The position numbers and the translations under genes were made by a program. DNA of 64,000 bases from Pedobacter rhodius (GTDB lineage Bacteria; Bacteroidota; Bacteroidia; Sphingobacteriales; Sphingobacteriaceae), in NCBI RefSeq assembly GCF_027213645.1, contig NZ_JAPWGL010000003.1, positions 682,001 through 746,000 of the forward strand. Reading direction: 5' to 3'. Positions 25,904 through 33,986 of the stretch are shown in pieces. Under the pieces are notes generated by a model that worked only from the letters and a program-made list of their open reading frames with translations, ran no database searches and had not been told where the DNA came from. Within the stretch, counting starts at the first letter, position 1; each line of letters starts with the position of its first letter.

Positions 25904-26408
25904 AGTAGAAGAACAAACACCTGTACAATTTTCGTCAGAATTGCTTGCCAAATTTGACGATGTTAAAAGTCGTTATCCTGAAGGAAAACAAAAGTCAGCA
26001 TTGTTGCCATTGTTACACCTGGTGCAAGCGGAATTTCTTTGGGTGCCAACATCTGCAATGGATAAGATTGCTGAATATTTAAACATTCAACCAATTGAAG
26101 TTTATGAGGTAGCAACATTTTACACCATGTACTTTTTAAAACCCCAAGGTAAATTTGCTCTTGAGGTTTGCCGTACCGGTCCTTGTTGCCTGGTTGGCGC
26201 AGAAAAAATATTAGATCACTTAGAAAATAAGTTGGGTATTAAAGAAGGTGAAGTTACTGCCGACGGTTTGTTCAGCTTCAGAGGAGTTGAATGTTTGGCC
26301 GCCTGCGGATTTGGTCCGGTATTGCAAATTAGCCCGGAGTATACTTTCTATGAGAACCTAACCACCGAAAGTGTAGATAAATTGATTGAAGATTTAAAAA
26401 ATAAATAA
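25896..26408 (+). CDS. nuoE: NADH-quinone oxidoreductase subunit E
   Basis: Thioredoxin-like subunit of the NADH module, 170 residues, binding one [2Fe-2S] cluster. The ligands appear as CRTGPC and, later, CLAAC within FRGVECLAACGFGPV. N-terminal helices precede the ferredoxin-like domain. It overlaps nuoD; a repeat element separates it from nuoF. Confidence 0.95.
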   Translation: MLKVEEQTPVQFSSELLAKFDDVKSRYPEGKQKSALLPLLHLVQAEFLWVPTSAMDKIAEYLNIQPIEVYEVATFYTMYFLKPQGKFALEVCRTGPCCLVGAEKILDHLENKLGIKEGEVTADGLFSFRGVECLAACGFGPVLQISPEYTFYENLTTESVDKLIEDLKNK

Positions 26409-26484
26409 ACCCCCCGGCTTCCTGAAGGGGGAGTTTAATAAAAGAGGGGAAAATTTCCCTTCAGGGGATTTAGGGGTATATAAA
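26409..26484. repeat. Bacteroidota intergenic repeat between nuoE and nuoF
   Basis: Short C and G runs form nested inverted repeats (CCCCC...GGGGG near 26410-26433, and GGGGAAAATTT CCC... TTCAGGGG near 26447-26468). The phrase with CTTCAGGGGATTTAGGGG is a dispersed type common in this phylum. It fills the whole gap between the two coding regions. Confidence 0.65.
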
Positions 26485-27852
26485 ATGAGTCGCAAATTAT
26501 TACTTGAGCATATAAACGTACCAGGCATCAACACACTTGAAGTCTATCGCCAAAAAGGCGGGTACCGTGCCGTGGAAAAAGCCCTTAAAACTTTAACACC
26601 TGAAGAGGTTGTTGAAGAAGTTAAGAAGTCTGGCTTACGCGGGCGTGGTGGTGCGGGTTTCCCAACGGGGATGAAATGGAGCTTTCTTGCCAAGCCGGAA
26701 GGTGTTGCCCGTTATTTGGTTTGCAATGCCGACGAGTCTGAGCCAGGAACTTTTAAAGATCGTTACCTGATGACTTACATTCCTCATGCTTTAATTGAGG
26801 GAATGATTGTTTCCAGTTTTGCCTTGGGCGCAAAGGTTTCATACATCTATGTTCGTGGAGAAATGATGCCTCAAATCCGTATTCTGGAAAAAGCAATTGC
26901 TGAAGCTAAAGCGGCCGGATGGTTAGGAAAAAATATTTTAGGAACAGGTTACGATTTAGAATTATATGTTCAGCCGGGCGGCGGCGCTTATATTTGCGGA
27001 GAGGAAACTGCTTTGTTGGAATCGCTTGAAGGCAAAAGAGGTAATCCAAGAATTAAACCTCCATTTCCTGCAATTGCAGGCCTATATGGATGTCCAACAG
27101 TAGTAAATAACGTTGAGTCTATTGCTGCAGTTGTGCCGATTATCAATGATGGTGGTGAAGAATATGCAAAAATTGGTATCGGTAGAAGTACAGGTACAAA
27201 ATTAATATCAGCATCCGGTAACTTAGTTAAACCAGGTGTATATGAAATCGAATTAGGTTTGCCGGTAGAAGAATTTATCTATTCTGATGAATATTGTGGC
27301 GGTATTGCTAATGGTAAAAAATTAAAAGCAACGGTTGCAGGCGGTTCCTCGGTTCCAATTTTACCGGCCAACTTAACTTTAAAATATGCAAATGGCGAAC
27401 CTCGTTTAATGAGTTACGAATCTTTATCCGAAGGTGGATTTGCTACAGGAACGATGATGGGTTCGGGTGGTTTTATCGCTTTTGATGAAGATCAGTGTAT
27501 CGTTCGTAATACCTGGAATTTCGCTCGTTTTTACCATCACGAAAGTTGCGGACAATGCTCACCTTGTCGTGAAGGTACCGGATGGATGGAAAAAATTCTT
27601 CACAAAATTGAGCATGGACATGGAACAATAGAAGATGTTGATTTATTATGGGACGTTCAACGTAAAATTGAAGGAAATACCATTTGTCCTTTAGGTGACG
27701 CAGCAGCCTGGCCGGTAGCTAGTGCGATACGCCACTTTAGAGATGAATTTGAATGGCACATTAAAGAGCCAATTAAGAGCCAGAGTCAAAATTATGGTTT
27801 AGCAAATTATGCTACTCCTATAGAAAAAGCTCCTGTAACGGAAGAGAAATAA
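26485..27852 (+). CDS. nuoF: NADH-quinone oxidoreductase subunit F
   Basis: The 51-kDa subunit that binds NADH, FMN and the N3 [4Fe-4S] cluster, 455 residues. Visible motifs are [16 protein letters not shown] (nucleotide), [17 protein letters not shown] (FMN), [20 protein letters not shown], and the cluster ligands [13 protein letters not shown] with a fourth Cys in NTICPLGDA. It is the electron entry point of complex I. It is followed by an unrelated ORF6N gene instead of nuoG. Confidence 0.97.
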   Translation: MSRKLLLEHINVPGINTLEVYRQKGGYRAVEKALKTLTPEEVVEEVKKSGLRGRGGAGFPTGMKWSFLAKPEGVARYLVCNADESEPGTFKDRYLMTYIPHALIEGMIVSSFALGAKVSYIYVRGEMMPQIRILEKAIAEAKAAGWLGKNILGTGYDLELYVQPGGGAYICGEETALLESLEGKRGNPRIKPPFPAIAGLYGCPTVVNNVESIAAVVPIINDGGEEYAKIGIGRSTGTKLISASGNLVKPGVYEIELGLPVEEFIYSDEYCGGIANGKKLKATVAGGSSVPILPANLTLKYANGEPRLMSYESLSEGGFATGTMMGSGGFIAFDEDQCIVRNTWNFARFYHHESCGQCSPCREGTGWMEKILHKIEHGHGTIEDVDLLWDVQRKIEGNTICPLGDAAAWPVASAIRHFRDEFEWHIKEPIKSQSQNYGLANYATPIEKAPVTEEK

Positions 27853-27913
27853 CGTGATTTATTATAGGATACAATAAAGATTAAAATTCAACTAAATAAA
27901 GAAATATATGTAA

Positions 27914-28456
27914 ATGAAAGAAGAAATATCACCAGCTATCATCCCCAACGAAGTAATAGTTAATAAAATATATCTTTTTAGAGGAGTGAAGGTGATGTTG
28001 GATTCTGATTTGGCAGAACTCTTTGGCGTTGAGAATAGACATTTAAAACAGCAAGTTAGACGAAATATAGAGCGTTTTCCAGAAAACTTTATGTTTGAGT
28101 TAACTAAAGAAGAAAACGAGGTTCTAAGATCACAATTTGTGATCTTAGAACAGGGAAAATACTCAAAATATCTACCTTTCGCATTTAGTGAACATGGTAT
28201 TTTGCAACTATCAAATGTTTTAAAAAGTAAACAGGCGGTAGAAGTAAGTATAAAAATTATAGATGTATTTGTACAGCTTAGGACGATGGTTTTAAGTAAT
28301 GCCGAGATAAGAATAGAAGTAGAAAAGATTAAAAAGAAAGTAGATAATCAGGATAAAAACATCGAAGTGATATTCAGATATTTTGATGAACTACTAGAAC
28401 AGAAAGCACAACCAAGGAAAGAAATTGGTTATAAAATCTCGGAAGAGAAAAAATAA
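27914..28456 (+). CDS. ORF6N domain-containing DNA-binding protein inside the nuo operon
   Basis: A 180-residue protein with an ORF6N domain at about residues 12-100 (family core: VMLDSDLAELFGVENRHLKQ, then RNIERFPENFMFELTKEE, LRSQFV and LPFAFSEHG). A C-terminal helical region follows (about 120-165). ORF6N domains occur in phage antirepressors and mobile elements and are thought to bind DNA. The gene sits between nuoF and nuoG on the same strand with short gaps, so it is probably transcribed with the operon. It has no known role in complex I and is best seen as an insertion. A 31-nt palindrome lies in its coding sequence. Confidence 0.88.
   Translation: MKEEISPAIIPNEVIVNKIYLFRGVKVMLDSDLAELFGVENRHLKQQVRRNIERFPENFMFELTKEENEVLRSQFVILEQGKYSKYLPFAFSEHGILQLSNVLKSKQAVEVSIKIIDVFVQLRTMVLSNAEIRIEVEKIKKKVDNQDKNIEVIFRYFDELLEQKAQPRKEIGYKISEEKK
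28121..28151. repeat. 31-nt palindrome inside the ORF6N gene
   Basis: GTTCTAAGATCACAA, one central T, TTGTGATCTTAGAAC: two 15-nt arms that are perfect reverse complements. It encodes the conserved LRSQFVIL part of the ORF6N protein. Confidence 0.9.
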
Positions 28457-28467
28457 AATAAAAAAAG

Positions 28468-28515
28468 ATTGCTTCGTGCTTCGTATCCGATAGCTATCGA
28501 ATGACGGCATAAAGC
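28468..28515. repeat. Degenerate repeat with CGATAG-CTATCG palindrome
   Basis: GATTGCTTCGTGCTTCG...AATGACG resembles one arm of the 25-bp inverted repeat at 53042-53116. A 12-bp perfect palindrome CGATAGCTATCG (28488-28499) is embedded in it. It lies between the ORF6N gene and nuoG. Confidence 0.55.
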
Positions 28516-28541
28516 ATAAAAAATAAAGATTATCATTAACC

Positions 28542-29552
28542 ATGAGTGAAAAAGTTAAGGTTACGATAGATGGAATAACAGTAGAGGTTGATAACGGAAC
28601 CACTATCCTAAATGCCGCAAGGCAAATTGGAGGTGATATCGTTCCGCCGGCAATGTGCTATTATTCTAAGTTAGAAGGCAGTGGTGGTAAATGCCGTACC
28701 TGTATTGTTAAGGTAACAAAAGGTTCGGAAAAAGATCCACGCCCGATGCCAAAATTGGTTGCATCTTGCCGTACAACAGTGATGGACGGTATGGAGGTGC
28801 TTAATATTACTTCGCCAGAGGTTTTAGAAGCACGCGCAGGTGTGGTGGAGATTTTATTGATTAACCACCCATTGGATTGCCCGGTTTGCGACCAGGCAGG
28901 TGAATGTGATTTACAAAACTTAGGTTACGAACACGGCTTGCAAAAAACGCGTTATGAGTTTGAGCGCCGTACTTTCGAACGTATTGATATTGGCGATAAA
29001 ATTCAATTACATATGAATCGTTGTATTCTGTGTTATCGTTGTGTTTTCACGGCTGACCAGATTACAAACAAACGTGTTCATGGTATCCTAAATCGTGGCG
29101 ACCACTCAGAGATTTCGACTTATATCCAGCAAGCAGTTGATAACGATTTCTCCGGAAACGTGATTGATGTTTGCCCTGTTGGTGCCTTAACCGATAAAAC
29201 CTTCCGCTTCAAAAACCGTGTTTGGTTTACCAAACCAGTTGACGCGCACCGCAACTGCGATCATGAAAAATGCAATGGTAAGGTAACGCTCTGGTATAAA
29301 GGAGAAGATGTTCTACGTGTTACGGCTCGTAAAGATCAGTTCGGAGAAGTAGAGGCGTTTATCTGTAACACCTGCCGTTTTGATAAGAAGGCAACTTCTG
29401 ACTGGGTTATTGAACATCCGACACATATTGATGATACTTCGGTAATCGCATCAAATCATTATGAAACATTAAAACCTTTGCACGTTATTCAGCCGAATCA
29501 GGCGTTACAAGCTGCAAATGAAATTGAATTACATAAAACAGTAAAATACTAA
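28542..29552 (+). CDS. nuoG: NADH-quinone oxidoreductase subunit G, short form
   Basis: Iron-sulfur subunit of the NADH module, 336 residues, compared with about 900 in E. coli. The N-terminal [2Fe-2S] ferredoxin domain (CYYSKLEGSGGKCRTC and a later Cys), the His-Cys cluster site (HPLDCPVCDQAGECDLQ) and a third cluster region (RCILCYRC...VCPVGALTDK) are all present. After them only the start of the molybdopterin-oxidoreductase-like part remains (HRNCDHEKC, then ICNTC), and its large catalytic-like domain is absent. Short NuoG proteins appear to be usual in this bacterial group. It shares one base with nuoH. Confidence 0.93.
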   Translation: MSEKVKVTIDGITVEVDNGTTILNAARQIGGDIVPPAMCYYSKLEGSGGKCRTCIVKVTKGSEKDPRPMPKLVASCRTTVMDGMEVLNITSPEVLEARAGVVEILLINHPLDCPVCDQAGECDLQNLGYEHGLQKTRYEFERRTFERIDIGDKIQLHMNRCILCYRCVFTADQITNKRVHGILNRGDHSEISTYIQQAVDNDFSGNVIDVCPVGALTDKTFRFKNRVWFTKPVDAHRNCDHEKCNGKVTLWYKGEDVLRVTARKDQFGEVEAFICNTCRFDKKATSDWVIEHPTHIDDTSVIASNHYETLKPLHVIQPNQALQAANEIELHKTVKY

Positions 29553-30589
29553 TGGATACAGGTTTTATCATAGAAAAATTTATTCTGGTAGCCGTAATTT
29601 TCGGTATCAGTTTGGTAATTGCCATGTATTCTACTTATGCGGAGCGCAAGGTTGCAGCTTATCTTCAAGACCGTTTAGGTCCGGATAGAGCTGGTCCTTT
29701 TGGTATTTTACAACCACTTGCCGACGGTGTAAAGATGTTTATGAAAGAGGAAATCATTCCTACCACATCAAATAAATGGTTATTTATCGTTGGCCCGGGT
29801 TTAGCATTACTTTGTGCCTGTATTGGTACGGCCGTTATTCCATGGGGCAGTCCGATGGTTATCGGTGATAAAGTTATTCCTTTACAGGTTTCTGATATCA
29901 ATGTAGGCGTTTTATATATCTTTGGTGTCGTTTCACTTGGTGTTTATGGGGTAATGATTGGCGGTTGGGCGTCGAATAACAAATACTCTTTATTGAGTGC
30001 AATTCGTGCAGCGTCGCAAAATATCAGTTATGAAATCGCAATGGGATTATCCATCATCGCTTTGCTTTTAATGACGAATACTTTAAGCTTAAAAACAATT
30101 GTTGAACAACAGCATGGCTGGCATTGGAATGTTTTATACCAGCCGTTAGGATTTTTAATCTTTATGGTATGTTCTTTTGCTGAAACCAACCGTGCGCCAT
30201 TCGACTTACCTGAATGCGAAACGGAATTAATCGGTGGTTACCATACAGAGTATTCATCAATGAAATTAGGTTTTTACCTTTTCGCTGAATACATCAACAT
30301 GTTTGTTTCATCGGCAGTAATGGCAACTTTATATTTCGGGGGCTACAACTATCCGGGTATGGATTATATGGCTACATTGCTAGGGCCAACCTGGGCACCT
30401 TTATTTGGAACAGCGATTTTATTTGCTAAAATATTTTTCTTCATCTTTTTCTTTATGTGGGTACGCTGGACAATCCCTCGTTTCCGTTATGACCAATTGA
30501 TGAATTTAGGTTGGAAAGGTTTAATACCTCTGGCCATTGCCAACATTATAATAACCGGTGTTGTGATTGCGATTATTGAGAAGTTTTAA
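29552..30589 (+). CDS. nuoH: NADH-quinone oxidoreductase subunit H
   Basis: Membrane subunit at the junction of the two arms, 345 residues with about eight helices. The signatures are AAYLQDRLGPDRAGPFG, ILQPLADGVKMFMKEE and NRAPFDLPECETELIGGYH, which line the quinone entry channel. Its start overlaps the nuoG stop by one base. Confidence 0.97.
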   Translation: MDTGFIIEKFILVAVIFGISLVIAMYSTYAERKVAAYLQDRLGPDRAGPFGILQPLADGVKMFMKEEIIPTTSNKWLFIVGPGLALLCACIGTAVIPWGSPMVIGDKVIPLQVSDINVGVLYIFGVVSLGVYGVMIGGWASNNKYSLLSAIRAASQNISYEIAMGLSIIALLLMTNTLSLKTIVEQQHGWHWNVLYQPLGFLIFMVCSFAETNRAPFDLPECETELIGGYHTEYSSMKLGFYLFAEYINMFVSSAVMATLYFGGYNYPGMDYMATLLGPTWAPLFGTAILFAKIFFFIFFFMWVRWTIPRFRYDQLMNLGWKGLIPLAIANIIITGVVIAIIEKF

Positions 30590-30591
30590 TT

Positions 30592-31095
30592 ATGGAATCA
30601 TTAAGTAATAAGAAAAAAGTACTGGAACAAAAGCCTTTGAGCTTTATGGAACGTATGTACCTGCCTGCAATTGCAAAAGGCATGGGCATCACCATCAGCC
30701 ACTTATTCAAAAAAGAGGCGACAGTAAGATATCCGGAGGTAGAACGCGAATTCTCGGCAAACTTTAGAGGGATGCACTCCCTTAAACGTGATGAGAACGG
30801 AAAGGAACGTTGTACAGCTTGTGGTTTATGTGCCTTATCTTGCCCGGCTGAAGCGATTACTATGATTGCCGCTGAACGTAAGCCGGAAGAAAAACATTTA
30901 TACCGTGAGGAAAAATATGCGGCAACTTATGAAATTAATATGTTGCGTTGTATTTTCTGCGGATTATGTGAGGAGGCTTGTCCGAAGGAGGCAATTTATT
31001 TAGACGGACCAATTGTACCAGCGGATTATCTACGTAAAGATTTTATTTACGGGAAAGATAAATTAGTTGAGGCTCCGTTGGAAATGAAAAAATAA
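30592..31095 (+). CDS. nuoI: NADH-quinone oxidoreductase subunit I
   Basis: Ferredoxin-like subunit with two [4Fe-4S] clusters (N6a and N6b), 167 residues. Both binding motifs are intact: CTACGLCALSCP and CIFCGLCEEACP. It lies 2 nt behind nuoH. A series of small hairpins separates it from nuoJ. Confidence 0.96.
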   Translation: MESLSNKKKVLEQKPLSFMERMYLPAIAKGMGITISHLFKKEATVRYPEVEREFSANFRGMHSLKRDENGKERCTACGLCALSCPAEAITMIAAERKPEEKHLYREEKYAATYEINMLRCIFCGLCEEACPKEAIYLDGPIVPADYLRKDFIYGKDKLVEAPLEMKK

Positions 31096-31098
31096 ATT

Positions 31099-31198
31099 AT
31101 GGTTCGTGAAGACACGAACCATGGCAATAGACATAAAGCCTCGGTTCGTCTTGTGACGAAAAGAAATACAAATAATGGTTTGTGGTGACACAAACCAT
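31099..31198. repeat. Three tandem short hairpins between nuoI and nuoJ
   Basis: Hairpin 1 (31099-31122): ATGGTTCGTG, AAGA, CACGAACCAT. Hairpin 2 (31145-31160): TTCGTC, TTGT, GACGAA. Hairpin 3 (31175-31198): ATGGTTTGTG, GTGA, CACAAACCAT. Stems 1 and 3 are perfect 10-bp stems that differ by compensating changes, and all loops are 4 nt. Confidence 0.85.
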
Positions 31199-31221
31199 GG
31201 ACATAAACAAATAACAAATTA

Positions 31222-31725
31222 ATGAGTACACAAGTATTCTATTTCGTAGCTACATTAAGTATCATCTTTTCGCTGATGGTGATTTTTGCAAAAAATCCTA
31301 TTCATAGCGTTCTGTACTTAATCCTTACCTTTTTCACATTTACGGTACATTATGTATTGTTGAATGCTCAATTTCTGGCGGTGGTAAACTTCATTGTTTA
31401 TATGGGTGCCATCATGGTATTATTTTTATTCGTACTGATGCTCCTCAACCTGAACAAGGAAACCGAGCCGGTAAAATCGCCGTTGATTAAAATTGTAGGC
31501 GTAATTGCAGGTTGTTGTTTAATTGTAACCTTAGTAGGTTCATTTAAGGCGGCTACGATTACAAGTCCTTTAATTTTGAAAAACCCGGGACTGGGTTTGG
31601 TCGAAAACTTAGGTAAAGAGCTTTTCGGGCCATTCTTATTACCATTCGAATTATCATCTCTATTACTATTGGCAGCAATGGTTGGAGCCGTTTTATTATC
31701 TAAAAGAGATGAGGTAGAGGCATAA
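31222..31725 (+). CDS. nuoJ: NADH-quinone oxidoreductase subunit J
   Basis: Membrane subunit of complex I, 167 residues with five hydrophobic segments. The region NAQFLAVVNFIVYMGAIMVL matches the conserved NuoJ helix 3. It shares one base with nuoK. Confidence 0.95.
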   Translation: MSTQVFYFVATLSIIFSLMVIFAKNPIHSVLYLILTFFTFTVHYVLLNAQFLAVVNFIVYMGAIMVLFLFVLMLLNLNKETEPVKSPLIKIVGVIAGCCLIVTLVGSFKAATITSPLILKNPGLGLVENLGKELFGPFLLPFELSSLLLLAAMVGAVLLSKRDEVEA

Positions 31726-32054
31726 TGGAAAATTTAACTATACAAATGGCAGGCGTTCCGCTAAATCACTACATCTATTTATGTGCGATTATTTTCACAA
31801 TCGGTGTAATTGGTGTGCTAACCCGCAGAAATGCAATCGTAATTTTTATGTCGGTTGAGTTGATGTTGAATGCAGTAAACCTGCTTTTAACAGCTTTTTC
31901 AGTTCATAGTAACGACCCATCAGGACAGGTTTTCGTATTCTTTATTATGGCGCTTGCTGCTGCAGAGGTTGCAGTTGGTTTAGCGATTATTGTAATGGTT
32001 TACAGAAATACGAAATCGATAGATATTAATGTTTTAAATCGCCTTAAGTGGTAA
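31725..32054 (+). CDS. nuoK: NADH-quinone oxidoreductase subunit K
   Basis: Small membrane subunit of 109 residues with three helices. Conserved carboxylates for proton transfer are in MSVELMLNAVNLLL and ALAAAEVAVGLAI. It overlaps nuoJ by one base and is 13 nt before nuoL. Confidence 0.96.
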   Translation: MENLTIQMAGVPLNHYIYLCAIIFTIGVIGVLTRRNAIVIFMSVELMLNAVNLLLTAFSVHSNDPSGQVFVFFIMALAAAEVAVGLAIIVMVYRNTKSIDINVLNRLKW

Positions 32055-32067
32055 ATATATATTAAGA

Positions 32068-33966
32068 ATGACAATAGAACAATTGATTTGGTTGGTTCCG
32101 TTACTTCCTTTTTTAGGGTTTGTAATTAATGGACTGGGCAGAAAATCTTTATCTAAAGGACTTGTTGGTATCATCGGAAGTGGTGTAATCTTAGCCTCTT
32201 TCATCATCAGCGTAGTTATTTTCTTTAGCTTGCAAGGCGATACACAAAAATCTCATGAAGTATTTTTATTCGATTGGATTAGCGCAGGAACTTTGCATAT
32301 TCCACTTTCATTCCTGGTTGACCCTTTGAGTTCAATCATGCTCTTGATTATCACGGGAATTGGTTTCTTAATCCATTTATATTCCACGGGCTACATGCAT
32401 GATGATGAGGGATTCGGTAAGTTCTTCTCCTACCTGAACCTGTTTGTGTTCTTCATGCTATTATTAGTACTGGGTTCAAACTACATCGTGATGTTTATCG
32501 GATGGGAGGGCGTAGGTTTATGCTCATACCTTTTAATCGGTTTCTGGTACACCAATACCGCTTATGCATCAGCAGCAAAAAAAGCTTTCGTAATGAACCG
32601 TATTGGCGATTTAGGTTTCCTGCTAGGTGTATTCTTACTATTCAATTTCTTCGGAAGTGTTGAATTCTCGAAAATTTTCCCTCAGGCAGCGAATATGTTG
32701 CCGGGAAATAATACTTTGGTTTTAATTACCATTTTATTATTTATCGGTGCCTGCGGTAAATCGGCACAATTGCCATTATTTACCTGGTTGCCGGATGCAA
32801 TGGCCGGACCAACACCGGTTTCTGCGTTAATTCACGCAGCAACGATGGTAACAGCAGGTATCTATATGATTGCCCGTTCAAGTGTGCTGTTCGATTTAGC
32901 GCCGCTTACGCAACACATCATTGCAATTGTAGGTATTACAACTGCTTTAGTGGCAGCTATCATCGCTTTAACTCAGACTGATATTAAAAAAGTATTGGCG
33001 TATTCAACCGTATCTCAACTGGGCTACATGTTTTTAGGCTTGGGTGTGGGCGCTTATACAGGTTCTTTCTTTCATGTTTTAACGCACGCATTCTTTAAAG
33101 CATTATTATTCCTGGGCGCCGGCTCGGTTATTCACGCCATGCACCACGAACAGGATATGCGCCATATGGGTGGATTAAGAAAAAAACTTCCGGTTACTTT
33201 CTTAACCATGATGATTGGTACAATCGCAATTGCAGGCTTACCGCCGTTTTCAGGCTTCTTCTCAAAAGATGAAATCTTGGCAAATGCCTATCAATACAGT
33301 CCTATTCTTTGGGGAGTTGGTGTGTTAACTGCATTCTTAACTTCTTTCTATATGTTCAGGATGATGTTCCTGACTTTCTCCGGTAAATACAGGGGTACGC
33401 ATCATGAAGAAAGTCATGTACACGAATCGCCAAAAGCGATGACGATTCCATTAATTATTTTGGCGATTTTGGCTGCGATAGGCGGCGCAATTAACATTCC
33501 TCATGTTTTCGGTGGCAACGAGTGGCTGGCACATTGGTTATCACCTGTAGTTGCACAACACGAATTAGAGTTAAGTCATTCAACTGAATTTATCTTGATG
33601 GCCGTTTCAGTTGTTGCTGCTATTATCGCTTTGTTTTATGCTTACACAAGATATGTAAAAAGTGCCCGTGTTCCTGTTGCGGATGAGGCACCACGTTCTG
33701 CACTTGCGAAATTATCTTACCATAAATTCTATTTAGATGAGATTTACGATTTCATCATTACAAAACCTTTGGATGCTTTTTCAAGATTCTTCTACAGAAT
33801 TATCGATACAAAATTCATTGATGGAATTGTAAACGGATTGGGTTGGAGTACAAGCGAGGCCAGTAAAGGCGTTCGTTTATTACAAAGTGGAAATGTAGGT
33901 TTCTATATTTTTATGATGGTTATTGGTATCATCGCATTGCTTGCTTATACATTTTATTACATCTAA
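32068..33966 (+). CDS. nuoL: NADH-quinone oxidoreductase subunit L
   Basis: Antiporter-like proton-pumping subunit, 632 residues with about 16 helices. Landmarks are NYIVMFIGWEGVGLCSYLLI, LFTWLPDAMAGPTPVSALIH, and KVLAYSTVSQLGYMFLGLG, which contain the key Glu and Lys residues of the proton channel. The long C-terminal amphipathic region is present. Confidence 0.97.
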   Translation: MTIEQLIWLVPLLPFLGFVINGLGRKSLSKGLVGIIGSGVILASFIISVVIFFSLQGDTQKSHEVFLFDWISAGTLHIPLSFLVDPLSSIMLLIITGIGFLIHLYSTGYMHDDEGFGKFFSYLNLFVFFMLLLVLGSNYIVMFIGWEGVGLCSYLLIGFWYTNTAYASAAKKAFVMNRIGDLGFLLGVFLLFNFFGSVEFSKIFPQAANMLPGNNTLVLITILLFIGACGKSAQLPLFTWLPDAMAGPTPVSALIHAATMVTAGIYMIARSSVLFDLAPLTQHIIAIVGITTALVAAIIALTQTDIKKVLAYSTVSQLGYMFLGLGVGAYTGSFFHVLTHAFFKALLFLGAGSVIHAMHHEQDMRHMGGLRKKLPVTFLTMMIGTIAIAGLPPFSGFFSKDEILANAYQYSPILWGVGVLTAFLTSFYMFRMMFLTFSGKYRGTHHEESHVHESPKAMTIPLIILAILAAIGGAINIPHVFGGNEWLAHWLSPVVAQHELELSHSTEFILMAVSVVAAIIALFYAYTRYVKSARVPVADEAPRSALAKLSYHKFYLDEIYDFIITKPLDAFSRFFYRIIDTKFIDGIVNGLGWSTSEASKGVRLLQSGNVGFYIFMMVIGIIALLAYTFYYI

Positions 33967-33986
33967 AAAGGGTTCAAAAATAAATA

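Noticed and set aside
31099-31198. CRISPR-like array
   Set aside because: Only three hairpin units of different size, spaced irregularly by AT-rich DNA; there are no spacers of constant length and no cas genes.
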